Positions 1 to 11,200 of a DNA stretch of 64,000 bases are shown here, in pieces (positions within the stretch are counted from its first letter, which is position 1; the number at the start of each line of letters is the position of its first letter). Both the position numbers and the translations under genes were made by a program. The notes beneath the pieces were generated by a model that saw only the letters and a program-made list of their open reading frames with translations, did not search any database and was not told the DNA's origin. The DNA is from Rhyzopertha dominica (lineage: Eukaryota > Arthropoda > Insecta > Coleoptera > Bostrichidae): contig QCXZ01000075.1 in NCBI GenBank assembly GCA_025024175.1, positions 1,054,001 to 1,118,000 of the forward strand. The letters run 5' to 3'.

Positions 1-1483
1 CTCTTGACGGCTTCGTCTAGTAAGTAGGCCAGTTTCTGTTGGATGTGCAGGTTCCTGTGGTAGTTTCTCGGATCCACGTTTCGTAGCTCCCTGACGAAGT
101 CGAGGGCGGTGCTCGGGAGCTCTTGGAAGTTTTCCATGGCGGTTAGTTTTTCCATTTGCCCTTGTGTGGCCTGTTTAATAGGATTGTTTAGTTTGCTGGT
201 TTTTTGGATTGATGAAATGCCTCTTTATTAAGAGATTTGTTTAAGTATGCCTCGCAATAATGCTTGGCAAGATGTTAGAAAAAGAGTTGTCGTCAACAGG
301 TTTTCTTTCATCTTTAAACGATCTGGAACGTTTTTGTGTCAAAGAATTTTTGAAGGAGCCTTTCGTAGAGTTATGCTATTATATTCTTTGTCAAAGGTAT
401 GATAACAGGCTTCCAAGTCTTGCAGATTTCATAGTCTTCTTTGTATACCAGATTTTTTTAAAGGACAGCCTAGGAGAACGTACGTGTTCTTTCAAACACT
501 AACCTACTTTTCGTTTAGTTTAATCTATGTAATACATGCTACAATAGCAAGTGATTTTGTACACACCTCCACTTTATCTTTTTTCTAAATCATTATACGT
601 ACTATTAACAACTAAATTGTCATTTTTCCGAAAGGTTTTGTACATAAGGCAAACCCAACTTTAATTTACTTTGTCCTGGCTGAGAATTTACTTGATTTCA
701 CGAGCATTTTTGTTCTTATCGCTATAACCATTTCTCACTAGCGCTGATTTAAGATGATATACTTCTTTTTGTAAGGAACTTTCGTCTGAGATTCTTTGTG
801 CTCTAACAAATAACGTCCTTATAAATATCTGTCTGTGTGTTGATTTTCTGTAAACCTTGTGTCCTTACTGTTCAGTGTTCACTCTATAAATTTGGATATC
901 CAGGAAAGGTAAACTACCATTGCTTTCTAATTCCATAGTAAATTTCATGGTAGAATTTTGACTGTTAAAATGTTTTCGAAATCTACCTATATCTATATCG
1001 TGGGGCCAAATAACAAAAGTGTTATCTACATACCTATACCGACATTTTGACTTAAAGTGAAAATTACCTCTTCAGAATTTTTCATAAAAAATTGACTAAT
1101 TTTTGTACACAAGAAAACGGGGGGTCCCTGAACATTTAAAGTGGAACAATTTATAATTTGCACCTCTATTGGGAGCGATAGCTCTCTGTGTGAGGTGTTG
1201 TCAATACATTTAGTGAATTCTACTTCCATAGCTGCCTTAAATATGTGGTTATATCTATATGTATTAATTACATTTATAATATAAATTTCAATGATAAAAA
1301 AGCAAAGAAGTTAGCAAACAAACGTTTGTTAAAGATATTTTGCCATAAAGTACCTTATTAGCAAAAATAAACTGGTTATTCCATACTTTTGCCTAAATAT
1401 GTACCTTCAAATAATATATATTGTCGGGTACTTACAACAAATGTTGCCATGACTACCATTACTATACTTCCACATCCAGCCAT
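1..1483 (-). CDS. small secreted protein, 3' end outside window
   Basis: Two exons are seen. Exon 1 (1483-1436) starts at ATG and encodes a 16-residue hydrophobic leader, MAGCGSIVMVVMATFV, ending at a GTAAGT donor. Exon 2 starts at 170 after a CAG acceptor, joins in phase 0 and runs off the window edge, giving about 56 more residues (starting ATQGQMEKL). The exon 2 stretch LDFVRELRNVDPRNYHR aligns loosely with the start of the related genes at 2363 and 4542, which have the same exon layout. The leader predicts secretion. The function is unknown and I do not recognise the family. The intron (171-1435) contains a Penelope-like relic. The last third of the protein is not visible. Confidence 0.6.
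250..1270 (-). mobile_element. Penelope-like retroelement relic in an intron
   Basis: The reverse strand matches, base by base over long runs, the Penelope-like copy at 6330-7545. It shows the RT region around YRYVDNTFVIWPHD (near 1030), then MELESNGSLPFLDIQIYRV (near 900), then the linker and the GIY-YIG region (KRKVG, LKEHVRSPRL) near 480-540. It has internal deletions, frameshifts and stops, so it is inactive. It lies in the intron of the first secreted-protein gene in the same orientation. Its ends are approximate. Forward-strand open frames here are shadows of this element. Confidence 0.7.
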
Positions 1484-2362
1484 CTTGAGAGTTGCTATCG
1501 GACTATGTGTGCACTTGGAATTTCTCCTTTTTTCGTAACAGTCATAGACATAAAATACTGACAGGTCTGTCGATGTATGTGCTATAACTGCAATCTTAAC
1601 TGCCAGTCCTTTTATCTAAGGAAATTCAACGGCATATATCATGGTTTTACTACGTTCCAGAGCTATTGATTCATGAAATTTAAAGGGGCATTTGTAAACA
1701 TGTTTTATTTATTGTACTAGCACAATAATTAAATATGTACCTTGAAATTGCATTATTGTGGTGAACATTTAAAGTGATGAAGTTTTTCCTCAAAAAGACA
1801 CCTTCTAAAAATTGTGTGCGCTATATTTTGTTATTAACAAAATTTTTAGTTTGTTTACTCATGCCATAAAACAGTGATTGTTTATTACTGAACCTCTATC
1901 ATCATACATTGTTTGATTTTTGATAGTTAACCTTCCACTAGACGTAAACATATCAAGATGCCGTCGAAGATGAGTCTAACTAATTTCCATTCCATCTTCC
2001 CGAACTTTTCAAAAATGCTGTTGGTAACCTTCTCTAGAAGGTTAGGTTTTAAAAATATAATTCTAACCCTCTAGGGTTAGATTTATATTTTTAAAAGAGT
2101 AATTTAGATTTGGTTTTAAATAAACGATTTGCAAGTCGTTAATATGATAATAAATATGCATTTATTGATATTACGAAAAGGGATGTATCTAATGGGTCAG
2201 ATCGCTACCTGCTCGAAGTATTAAGTCATGATCTCGTGACCTTTTATCAAGAGTGCCGCATAAATTTTTGTTAACGTGGTCGTATTGAACATCCAAACAA
2301 ATAATGGAGTTTCTCGATAAGGATGAAAAAAGAAATCAGTGAGACATTCAAAGCATAGAACG

Positions 2363-3104
2363 ATGTATTGTTACGTGCCACTAGTTTTCTGTCTTATGAT
2401 TACAGTAAGTAGAAGGCATTGGAATGATTTGGTGTTTCTGGTTCAAGAATTTTGACCTTTTTTTGTCTAAATAAAAGGACTGAATTTACAGAGAATATTT
2501 AACGATCATTCAGTGTTATTTTTATACAGTATATTATTTTATTAATAGAATTACAATTCTATACTAACTTCATCAAAACCAGGTCTCTTCAGCCGACGAT
2601 CCCCTTTATGACCTCCGTTACCACAGTAACGAGAGATCGGAGGTATTTCGCGAACCAGCTATGAGGATAATAGACCTCCTCCAAAGGGTTAACCCTAGGG
2701 TTACTGGCTACAATAGGCGCATAGTGAGAGCAGTGGCGTACATGCTCAACAACAATGACCTGGTTAAGGACAAGAAGCTGTCCGAATACAACAGGTGTCT
2801 CTACAAAGTGGGGATATGCAAGGAAGTGATGGAATACATAAGGTTCGATCCAAGCTTGATAGACAATCCCAGGATAACGACAGCAACGGCGAACACAGAA
2901 GTGACCATCGATGCCCCCACTGCTGAGAAGGCCATAAGATGCACGAATTTCATCAGCTCGAAACAGCCCGACGCGAACTTGGAGATGGGGAAACTGCTCG
3001 CTCAGATGTTGGTGAAGTTTGCTGCGTTCAGATATAGAACGAGCGAAGCTGCTTTCAAGAAGAGGATTTCTGTGGAATTAGTTAGAATGACTCTTATATT
3101 CTGA
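2363..3104 (+). CDS. small secreted protein, complete, 187 aa
   Basis: Exon 1 (2363-2404) encodes MYCYVPLVFCLMIT and ends at GTAAGT. Exon 2 (2583-3104) follows an AG acceptor and joins in phase 0, continuing VSSADDPLYDLR. The predicted 187-aa protein has a signal peptide at about residues 1-17 and no other membrane segment. The mature part is probably helical, with three cysteines (86, 93, 134). It shares IIDLLQ (43-48), a K-x-G-x-C-x-E-V-x-E-x-I-R block (about 89-101) and the C-terminal pattern VRMTLIF with the gene at 4542-6040. A poly(A) signal lies about 40 bases past the stop. It looks intact. It is likely an extracellular protein of unknown role in an insect-specific family. Confidence 0.72.
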
Positions 3105-3143
3105 ATTTTGCGTTTTGTAACTGATGATGATGGTGAAACAGAC

Positions 3144-3149
3144 AATAAA
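3144..3149 (+). promoter_or_regulatory. poly(A) signal AATAAA
   Basis: An AATAAA hexamer lies about 40 bases after the stop of the gene at 2363-3104, a plausible distance for its 3' end. Confidence 0.55.
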
Positions 3150-3390
3150 TGAACCATGAGGAAATGTGGCTATTTACTTGATGACGTCGCGGTAAAAAAT
3201 GACAATGTAGGCGGTCATTTAAATGTTTATTATGACTCAGAATCCTTCTTGAATTTTATTATCACTTTATTAGTATGACATGTGCTTTCAAGGCGCGCGT
3301 GCATGCTTGAAACAAATTAATATCTTCAAACAAACAACNTTACAGCACCTTCAATTTCTGCAAAATTTTACTAATTATGGAGAACGCAAT

Positions 3391-3600
3391 TTAAAGAAAC
3401 GTTTCTAAAAAAACGTGTTGAGAATCAGGTATAAAAGGTTGTCCATAATTGTAAATATATTTGTATAATACCATTTCGAAGATCTTTGAAAAATTACAGG
3501 GGATAGATACGGGTCTATAATTACAAACCTGTAACGAATCTTCCTTTTTATTCAGAATCAGAAAAGTAAATGCCTTTTTCTGCGTGAAAGACAATAAGCA
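3391..3600 (-). mobile_element. LINE reverse-transcriptase fragment
   Basis: The minus frame reads NYRPVSIPCNFSKIFEMVLY, the N-terminal RT motif of Jockey/CR1-like non-LTR elements (usual form NYRPISxLxxxSKxxE). Only about 65 residues remain. It faces opposite to the LINE fragment that begins about 100 bases further on. Confidence 0.6.
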
Positions 3601-3714
3601 TTATTAAAGCAATTTTTGCAGGTGTTATTGCTGGTTTATATTCATTTTAATGATAATTCTACAAGGAGGTAAAGTGTTATTTGCAACTATGTTGCTCACA
3701 TTATCAATTGTTGT

Positions 3715-4330
3715 TTCGAGCACAGTTATTATCCGGATGAGTGGAAGCTTGCTTTAATACGAACTTTGCCTAAAACTGATGAAATTAAATCTGTATCCGA
3801 TTTGAGTCCAATCAGCATCTTGCCTGTGTTGTCTAAGGTATGTGAAAAGTTTCTTCATAAACAAATATATGATTATGTTTCTGAAGCTAAAATTATACCC
3901 GAAAATCTGTACTGGTTTTCGTACTGATTACATTACAACAACTGCGTTGGCTAATTTGGTGGACGAGTGCATTGCTTGCCTCGATGCCGGCAGGGCAAGT
4001 CTTTTGGTCTCATTCGAAAGCTTTTGATACACTGGATCATGTGTTGCTTTGTAGTAAATTGACTTACTACGGTTTTGATGAGGTTTCTGTTAATTTCTTC
4101 CGATCTTATTTGTTCAATAGGTGCCAGCGAGTCTTGCTGGGTGGCGAAATGTCTGATGTCGGCAGAGTGACGTTGGGAATCCCTCAAGGACCTATCCTGG
4201 GACCAATTTTGTTTTTAATTTACACTGCTGATTTACTCTTGAAGCCCAATTTTCAACTTGCGTGGCATACGCTGACTATACTTACCCTTTACACCATTTC
4301 GACCCACAGAACATAAAGAAGGCGTGCTTA
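3715..4330 (+). mobile_element. LINE reverse-transcriptase fragment, decayed
   Basis: Three overlapping frames together give an RT core: DEWKLALIRTLPKTDE (3735 on), LSPISILPVLSKVCEKFLH, then SKAFDTLDHVLLCSKLTYYG (from about 4015) and VTLGIPQGPILGPILFLIYT (4167-4230). The order and motifs are those of a CR1/Jockey-type LINE. Frameshifts near 3900 and 4010 and loss of the YxDD box after 4250 make it a relic. It sits between two secreted-protein genes. Confidence 0.72.
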
Positions 4331-4480
4331 GAAATGAATGAGGACCTATGCAACATTAGTGAATGTACATTAGAGTTTTTTCCATCCCAATTGTATGTAA
4401 TACTTGTACCATAAAATTTTCTAGTATAAGGAAGGGAAACTTAGTGATATTCCAAGCAAGCCCATTTATATGAAGTGTGC

Positions 4481-4486
4481 TTTATT
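4481..4486 (-). promoter_or_regulatory. poly(A) signal (AATAAA on minus strand)
   Basis: TTTATT on the plus strand lies 56 bases downstream of the stop of the minus-strand gene 4542-6040. Confidence 0.5.
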
Positions 4487-4541
4487 AAGTCAATTTTTAT
4501 CAATAATACTAATGTTCGAATTTTACACTACAGTCCCCCGT

Positions 4542-6040
4542 TCACCAAATCAATCTCATCCGAACTCCCTCGAACGTAATCTGCTTTCTGAACTGGTTTG
4601 CGTCAACCTTATACAGATATTCAGCCACTTCAACTAAGAACCTCCCAAGAACTTCGTTCATATTTTCAACAGCTTCATCTTTCGCATCTTCCACGTCATA
4701 CAAAGCGAAAATAACCTTCCGACCATCGGGATAACTGGCTGTCACATTCTGGAACTGATCCAAAGGTCTCTCGAACTCTCCCAGTTGAGGATTGGCTATG
4801 GACAGGGGTTGGTCTCTGATGACTTCTAGGACTTCGCGACAGTGTCCAATCTTTAAGACGGCGTCGCTGTGAGCAGTGTGGTTTTTGATGAAACGATTTT
4901 CCCTGATCAGTTCCGTGTCGTTGAAGATCTGTGCGATACTTTTTGCTATTTCTTNGTTGCCTGAAGTGTTGTTTGGTAGTACTTCTTGTAAGAGATCTAT
5001 GATCTTCTTGGTTATTCTTGATATTTTCTGTTCTTCTGTGGTGGTTTCTTCATAATCATCTATGTCGTTTTTTTCTGTGGTCGGGATGCTCGAAGCTGAG
5101 TTTGCCTGTAATTAATAATGTACTTTAGTGTTTCTTAAATAATTATAATGCACTAACTTTGTATAAGATGGGTATACACTACCAATATGTAGAGGTCTAG
5201 AAAGGACTCATCAAAGAAAGCAATTATTAAACATTGTGTGGGTGAAAAGCATGTTCCAAACATTTAGGACAGTTCAACATATTTATGCTTCAAACCAAGT
5301 TTGTTTTAATTAGATGAGTCGTACATAATACACCTAGAGAACTTGGTTTCTTTATTGAAGACATGGCAACAACATTGCAAAAGTACATACCCTTTTTTTA
5401 TCGAGAATGTAAAGACAGTTTACACTTTGCCCTCTCTGCTAATTTCTTGACCCAGTTTTCAAATATGAAGTTTTTTTACCATATTTGTGCACTTTTAATA
5501 TTGTTTTTAGATTATCGCTTCAATAAGTTTTATAGTGGCTAATTTGTATTTAGTTTAAGTTAAAGAGGGCTTGTCCAAATCGAGTAAATCACCACAAAAT
5601 AATTTAAAGTTGTTCTTGCCCTATGTAAAAAAACCTTTCGAAAAAAATTAGACACTACTTAGAAAGCATGATATTTAAGTTGTTGATAATACATGTAATA
5701 ATTAAGCTATAATAAAGATAAAGTTTCTTATTGTGTTAGCTTTATCTGTTTTAATTAATACAAGGATACATGCATTTTTATTTGTTTTAGAAGTCCTAAT
5801 TTTGTACTCGTTTCATTAATTTTAGAAATACTTCTAATGCATGCAGCAAGCGTTATATCTAACCACAGTTATATTTTCATTCAATTCGTTGTTATCACTA
5901 GTTAATTTATTATTGTACTAACTTAAAGTTTTTGAGTGCAAACCAACTGTAAATTTAATTGTTAAGAACAGAGTATTTCTAGTACTTACCACGAAAATCA
6001 CTATTAAACCTGACATAGCTGCGTTGAACTTGGCCATCAT
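4542..6040 (-). CDS. small secreted protein, complete, 204 aa
   Basis: Exon 1 (6040-5990) encodes MMAKFNAAMSGLIVIFV and ends at GTAAGT. Exon 2 (5105-4542) follows TACAG and joins in phase 0, starting ANSASSIPTTEKND. The 204-aa product has a cleavable-looking signal peptide, an acidic Thr/Glu-rich segment right after it, then a mostly helical domain. The blocks KIIDLLQEV, KIGHCREVLEVIR and the ending VRMRLIW match the gene at 2363-3104, so the two are paralogues with the same exon layout. One N falls in the coding sequence near 4955. The 0.9-kb intron is AT-rich and holds no recognisable element. Function unknown; secretion is inferred from the leader. Confidence 0.72.
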
Positions 6041-6329
6041 ATTTGTCCTGGCGCTGTCGCAGAAACAAAGGTTTGATTAGGAGGTCAACTGGTCAACGTT
6101 ATGCGACACGCGTTTCTCTAGTTATCGTTTTTGGGTTTGTTTGTCGAAAATGTTTTACCCCACCTTTTTGTATGACACACAACTGTACCTGATAATACCT
6201 GCTTTTACAATAGAATTGATTGTTATTGTTCAATACAGCTGGAGCTGTTAATTTAGATGGGTGGATAGTATTAATAGTATTTTAATAAGTATAACTTACG
6301 TATAAAAATGATAAGTCAACAATAACTTA

Positions 6330-7545
6330 GGTATAAATATGGAGATTTGTTAACAAAAACATTTTAATGCATCTTTCGAATGAGGAAAAGTCTCTTTTAA
6401 ACTATTTCCGATTGCAAGGTACCTAAATTGTATGGTTTACCCAAAATCCATAAAAGCAGTGTCAGATTGGCAAAATTTTGTGCTAACTATTTAAAACCTT
6501 ATGTAGGAAAAACCAGTAGTTTTATCAAAAATTCTTCAGACTTTATTGATATTATAAAAGGTTTAAGTATTTCAGAAGGTGTTATTTTAGTTAGTTTTGA
6601 CGTGGTTTCTTTATTTACGAAAGTACCCATCCCTGAAACAATAGACATCATCAAATCCAAGCTTAATAGCGATCCCCTAGGTGACACGATAGCCAGATTA
6701 TCCGAACATTATTTAAAATCTACTTATTCCTTATGGAACGATAATTTTTATGAACAAAAATCAGGGTGTGCAATGGGTTCAGGGTTCACCTCTAATTCCT
6801 GTAGTAGCCAATTTGTTTATGGAAAATTTTGAACAGGTAGCGATAAACAGTTTACAGTTTAAGCCAAAATGCTGGTATAGGTACGTAAATGACACTTTTG
6901 TTATTTGACCCCAAGGTATAGAAGGGTTGGGTAGGTTTCTAAATCATTTGAACAGTCAAAATCCTGACATAAAATTTACTATGGAATTAGAAAGCAATGG
7001 TAGTTTTCCTTTCTTGGATGTCCAAATTTACAGAATAAACACTGGATAGTTAGGACACAAGGTTTACAGAAAACCAACACACACACACAGATATTTACAT
7101 GCCACATCTCACCACCCTCCATCTCAAAAGAATAGTCTTATAAGGACGTTATTTGTTAGAGTACAAAGGATCTCAGACGAAAGTTCTTTGGAAAAAGAAA
7201 TATATCATCTTAAATCAGCGCTAGTGAGAAATGGTTATAGAAGTAAGAATATTTGGTCAGTTTTTAATAAAAGTGCTCATCCAAATCAAGTAAACTCTCA
7301 GCCAGGACAAAGTAAATTGAAGTTGAGTTTGCCTTATGTACAGGGCCTTTCAGAAAAATTAACGAGGATGCTTAGAAAACACGATATTTTAGTTGTTGAT
7401 AGTACATATAATAATTTAGATAAAATTTTAAGTTCTACTAAAGATAAAGTACATTTAGAGTATGAAGGTGTTTACAGAATTACTTGTTCTTGCGGCAAGT
7501 GTTACATAGGTCAAACTAAAAGGAAAGTAGGTACGCGTTAATACC
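6330..7545 (+). mobile_element. Penelope-like retroelement, inactivated
   Basis: The RT region begins MYGLPKIHKSSVRLAKF at 6428 and continues with ILVSFDVVSLFTKVPIPET (6583 on) and a degraded AMGSGFTS box. After a frame change it reads WYRYVNDTFVI (near 6872), SFPFLDVQIYRINTG, and ends in the GIY-YIG nuclease start YRITCSCGKCYIGQTKRKV (7471-7527). This order, with a C-terminal GIY-YIG, defines Penelope-like elements. It carries at least one frameshift and two in-frame stops, the catalytic YVDD is changed to YVND, and the element is cut just after the GIY-YIG start. A second copy lies at 250-1270. Confidence 0.85.
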
Positions 7546-7800
7546 TTTACTGTCATTTAATAGACTGAGCAAAAATCCAAAAGGAACAGTTCTTTACACT
7601 ATTTCGTCTTTAACTTCTAAACAGCTCAACAAAAAATAATTGTTAGGTAATCGACAATAAACAACGACATGCTTTTTCAGACACTGCCAGCAGATTTTCA
7701 ATGCCTTTACTGGTATTTAATAGACGGAGCAAAAATCCGAAAGGAACAGTTCTTTTCAGTATTTTGCCTTTAACTTCTAAACTGCTCCACAAGAAATAGA
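7541..7800. repeat. tandem duplication of ~100 bp, period ~161
   Basis: The segment starting ACCTTTACTGTCATTTAATA near 7543 recurs, about 90% similar, starting near 7704, both reading through AGCAAAAATCC and GGAACAGTTCTTT. It abuts the truncated end of the Penelope-like element. Confidence 0.65.
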
Positions 7801-8296
7801 TAACAATCCAATAAATCTGTCTGCTTTTTTCTGTTGCTTATTTTCATTTCTGTATGGTTTTACAATACGTTATAAGATTATTTTATCTATAGGATCGTCA
7901 ATTGAATGGCTTATTTTTTACAGCCAGTGTCTAAATGCATGCACATTGAACTAGGGTGGTTTGCTCTCACTTTTTTTATATCAGAAACCTACCTGTAATG
8001 TAAATGCGTTATCAAACATAATAAATTAAAAATTAATTTCTAAAGTTCCTATATTTTTTAAGGTAATAATAATTTTTATTTGTACAAATCTATAAATAAT
8101 AAAAGTAGTCCGTATCATTAAAGTATATAGCTTCTATTTTCGAATTAATAATACAAATGTACTCGGGTGCGTTAATATTAATTTTTGTAACAAATCCACT
8201 GAGCTTCTCAATCTGCAGTAGCGTTTTTAACAGGCAGTAGCTCTAGTATCAAATGTTCATCTCCACATCATTATTCTTTTAAAGAATAATGAGTCC
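7801..8296. other. no gene seen; 3' flank of the 8297 gene
   Basis: AT-rich sequence. A minus-strand AATAAA (TTTATT on the plus strand, about 8076) could end the transcript of the gene at 8297-14609, giving a 3' UTR of about 220 bases. A perfect 23-base palindrome (8269-8291, arms CATTATTCTTT) lies just past its stop. Confidence 0.4.
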
Positions 8297-11200
8297 TCAT
8301 GGCCTGGGGCTGGCACTTATCTGCGCAACAGCACCATAAGCAAGTCCCACAATGCTTCCAATCAGTTCCATGAAGAACACTCCTATATTGTTAGCAGTTT
8401 CCATGAAATTACCCGAAATACCAGGCTTCACTGTCGTCGCGACTGGTGGCTGTTGTACCTCTGTTACGACTTCTTCAACTTCCTTTTCTACTTCCACTTC
8501 TTCGGCTGCTGCTTCAGTAGTCACCTCAGTCGAATCATCAAACTCATCGGCGAAATCATCCAGATCTCCCCCACCTTCATTCCCTTGGTTGTCTGCTCCG
8601 TTGTTCGACAGTCTCGTAATGAGCTGGATCTTTCTCAGGACCTTGCCGATCTTCTTCTGTACCAGGGTGGGGAGGACGTCGTTTTGCCCGTTCGAATCTC
8701 CTGGTGGTTCTTCTTCCATCAGAGCCTCCAGGAGATCTTGCTCTGTTGATTTGGCCTCGACCAGCTTCTTTGGTTTCGTTTGCTTGGTGTAATCGGATAT
8801 GTTTTCGCTGGGTTCTGATTGTGCAGACGCCGCCGAGGCTGACGAGATGAAGTCTGTGATGATTTGGGGGTTGACCAGGAAGGGTTTGGCTTCTATTGAT
8901 GACATTATTGCCTGGAAATTGAGGTTCGATTATAATAGAAAAGTATTGAATATTTAAGATTGTTGAAACAAGACTTGGAGGGATTTGCAAATTCACGATG
9001 TTTTTTTATTCAATTCCAGCAGGTGCAAATAAATACCTACACCTAATTAGTAAATTAACATATTATAGAAAAATATAGAAATTATCAAACTTAAACTAAA
9101 ATTAAAGAGAGGACTATAGGAAGAAGAAAAAGTTTTGTTATTATAAATTAATATTGATGGTCTAGATAGCTTCAATTCTCATTGGCAAGATTTCAGGATA
9201 GAACCTGAGTATCTTTGAAAACGAAACTTTGAAGTTCCTTTTTTAGATAGTATAGAATACCCTATATAGTCAGTATAGTTTACTAATTTTTTGTTTCTTT
9301 TCAGATTGCATATGGCCCAGTCCTACACCGGTGAGTTTCGAGTTTCATTTTTACAGCGTAAATTTACCCTCAACACGCTATATCTCTACAACGTCTTGTT
9401 ATGCTGTTAAGGACGACGGCGGCGGCATTATTTGACGTCGAAAAGACACATGCTCATGAGCATGACATTAGAAACACCCGCGCTTTAGAAACGTTATACA
9501 TCTAGAACGCTAGAACCAGTCGTGAATAATTCATATGTTCGAAAATTGCGTCTTTCATATTTTGTATTATGTAGATATATTTGTGCTCTCTTCAAACTAC
9601 GACGGAGGAATTTCAATTTTCGACTGCTCCCAACTCTTGCTTTGTTCGGATCTAATGGAATTGCCGATGAAAACTTTCTCTCCGTTGGAGGTTGGACGGA
9701 GTGGTTATCGCGTTGCAGGAGAAAAGTTCGTTTTTAATTAGTATAATGGGGAATCGAGTAATTAAGATGGAATTTCAGGCGTCATGGGGTAACAAATAAG
9801 CTTTTATAACTTCTGTTGTTTGAAGAAATCTTCAGTTACTAATCTAAAAGCCTTCAATTTTTAGAGCATAAATTGAACATCCGCTCGTGAAGCGAAGCTT
9901 TCGAAGAAGCTTTTGTAATATGAGTTTAGATACAATCAAGGCTGTGTTCTAATTCTAAGGAGCTATATATGTATGAAATTTGTAAAAAGAAAACATGTTG
10001 ATCATATCGGAACATACAGGGTGATCTATAACACCAGAGTAACGATGATAGTGTAAGTAAAAAATGTTATATAAACATATCTCTTTTTTCTCTTAGTTTG
10101 CAAGTTATAAGGACTTTAATTATTTACATTTATTAAATTTGCCTAAAACATTTTTAATAAAAATCTAAATACAAATTATAAAAACTGGTCCGCTAGAATG
10201 CAAGCTTCACATCTTTGAACTAAAGACCGTGTTATGCACTGTAAAAAATTTGGATCGTTTCTTATCAAATGGCTTGCATTTATTATTCTTTGTATTAATT
10301 GCTCGCGATTGGTAATCTCCACCTGACAAACCAGCTGCTTCATATGACCCCACAGATAAAAATCTAAGGGATTCAAATCCGGCGAGCGTGGCGGGCAAGC
10401 TACTGGACCTCCATTACCAATCCAATGATTTGGAAAATTATTATTTAACCGGATAGTTACTTCTCTGCCTCTATACGCCGTCATGCTGCTACCACATATT
10501 AGCAATCACATTAAGTGCTACGAGCCCTAACACAAAAATGTTCGGACATCAACTGATTTTTCGTAAAAGTTTGAAAATTTCCGTAGGGGATTCAATATCA
10601 TGTTTTCCATTTATATGACACTATAATATGTATTGTTTTACATCATATTTACGACATTGTTTTGAAATACAATAATATTGATTTATAAAACTAAGCTAAT
10701 GTTGATAACAATGCAATATTTGCTGACACATTAATGTTCAGACATGTTAGTAAAACAAATAAATAGCAAGCCTTGGAAACAAAAGAATATGTTTCCATGT
10801 GACTTTTAACTTAACAATTAAGTCGATTAGATATCAATTGACTACAAAATGTCTCACGGTAAAGCAACTAATCGTGCAATTAGAGAATTAATTGTAAAAC
10901 TGTTTCACCAAGGAAAAACGTTTCGGGATATTGCTAAGCAAATAAATGTCGCAAAGTCCACGGTGTCAGATATTGTGAGAAAGTATAGAGAAACGACTTC
11001 AATTCAAATTTCAAGACATGGGGGTGGTCGGCCACGCAAAGTCACTTCCAGAATGCAAAGATGTCTTGTTCGGATTTGTAAAACTGATCGTCGAAGTACA
11101 TTAAGAGAAATAACAGCAAAATGGAATGAAGATACAATGGGAAATGTTTCACGAGAAACGTGTCGTCGCTGGATTGATAACTCTGGTTTACATTTTTATA

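Noticed and set aside
260..502. Plus-strand 80-codon open frame
   Set aside because: It is antisense to the GIY-YIG end of the Penelope-like relic and has no domain of its own.
8352..8792. Plus-strand Ser/Thr-rich 146-codon frame
   Set aside because: Antisense to the acidic secreted protein exon. The low-complexity composition reflects the opposite strand.
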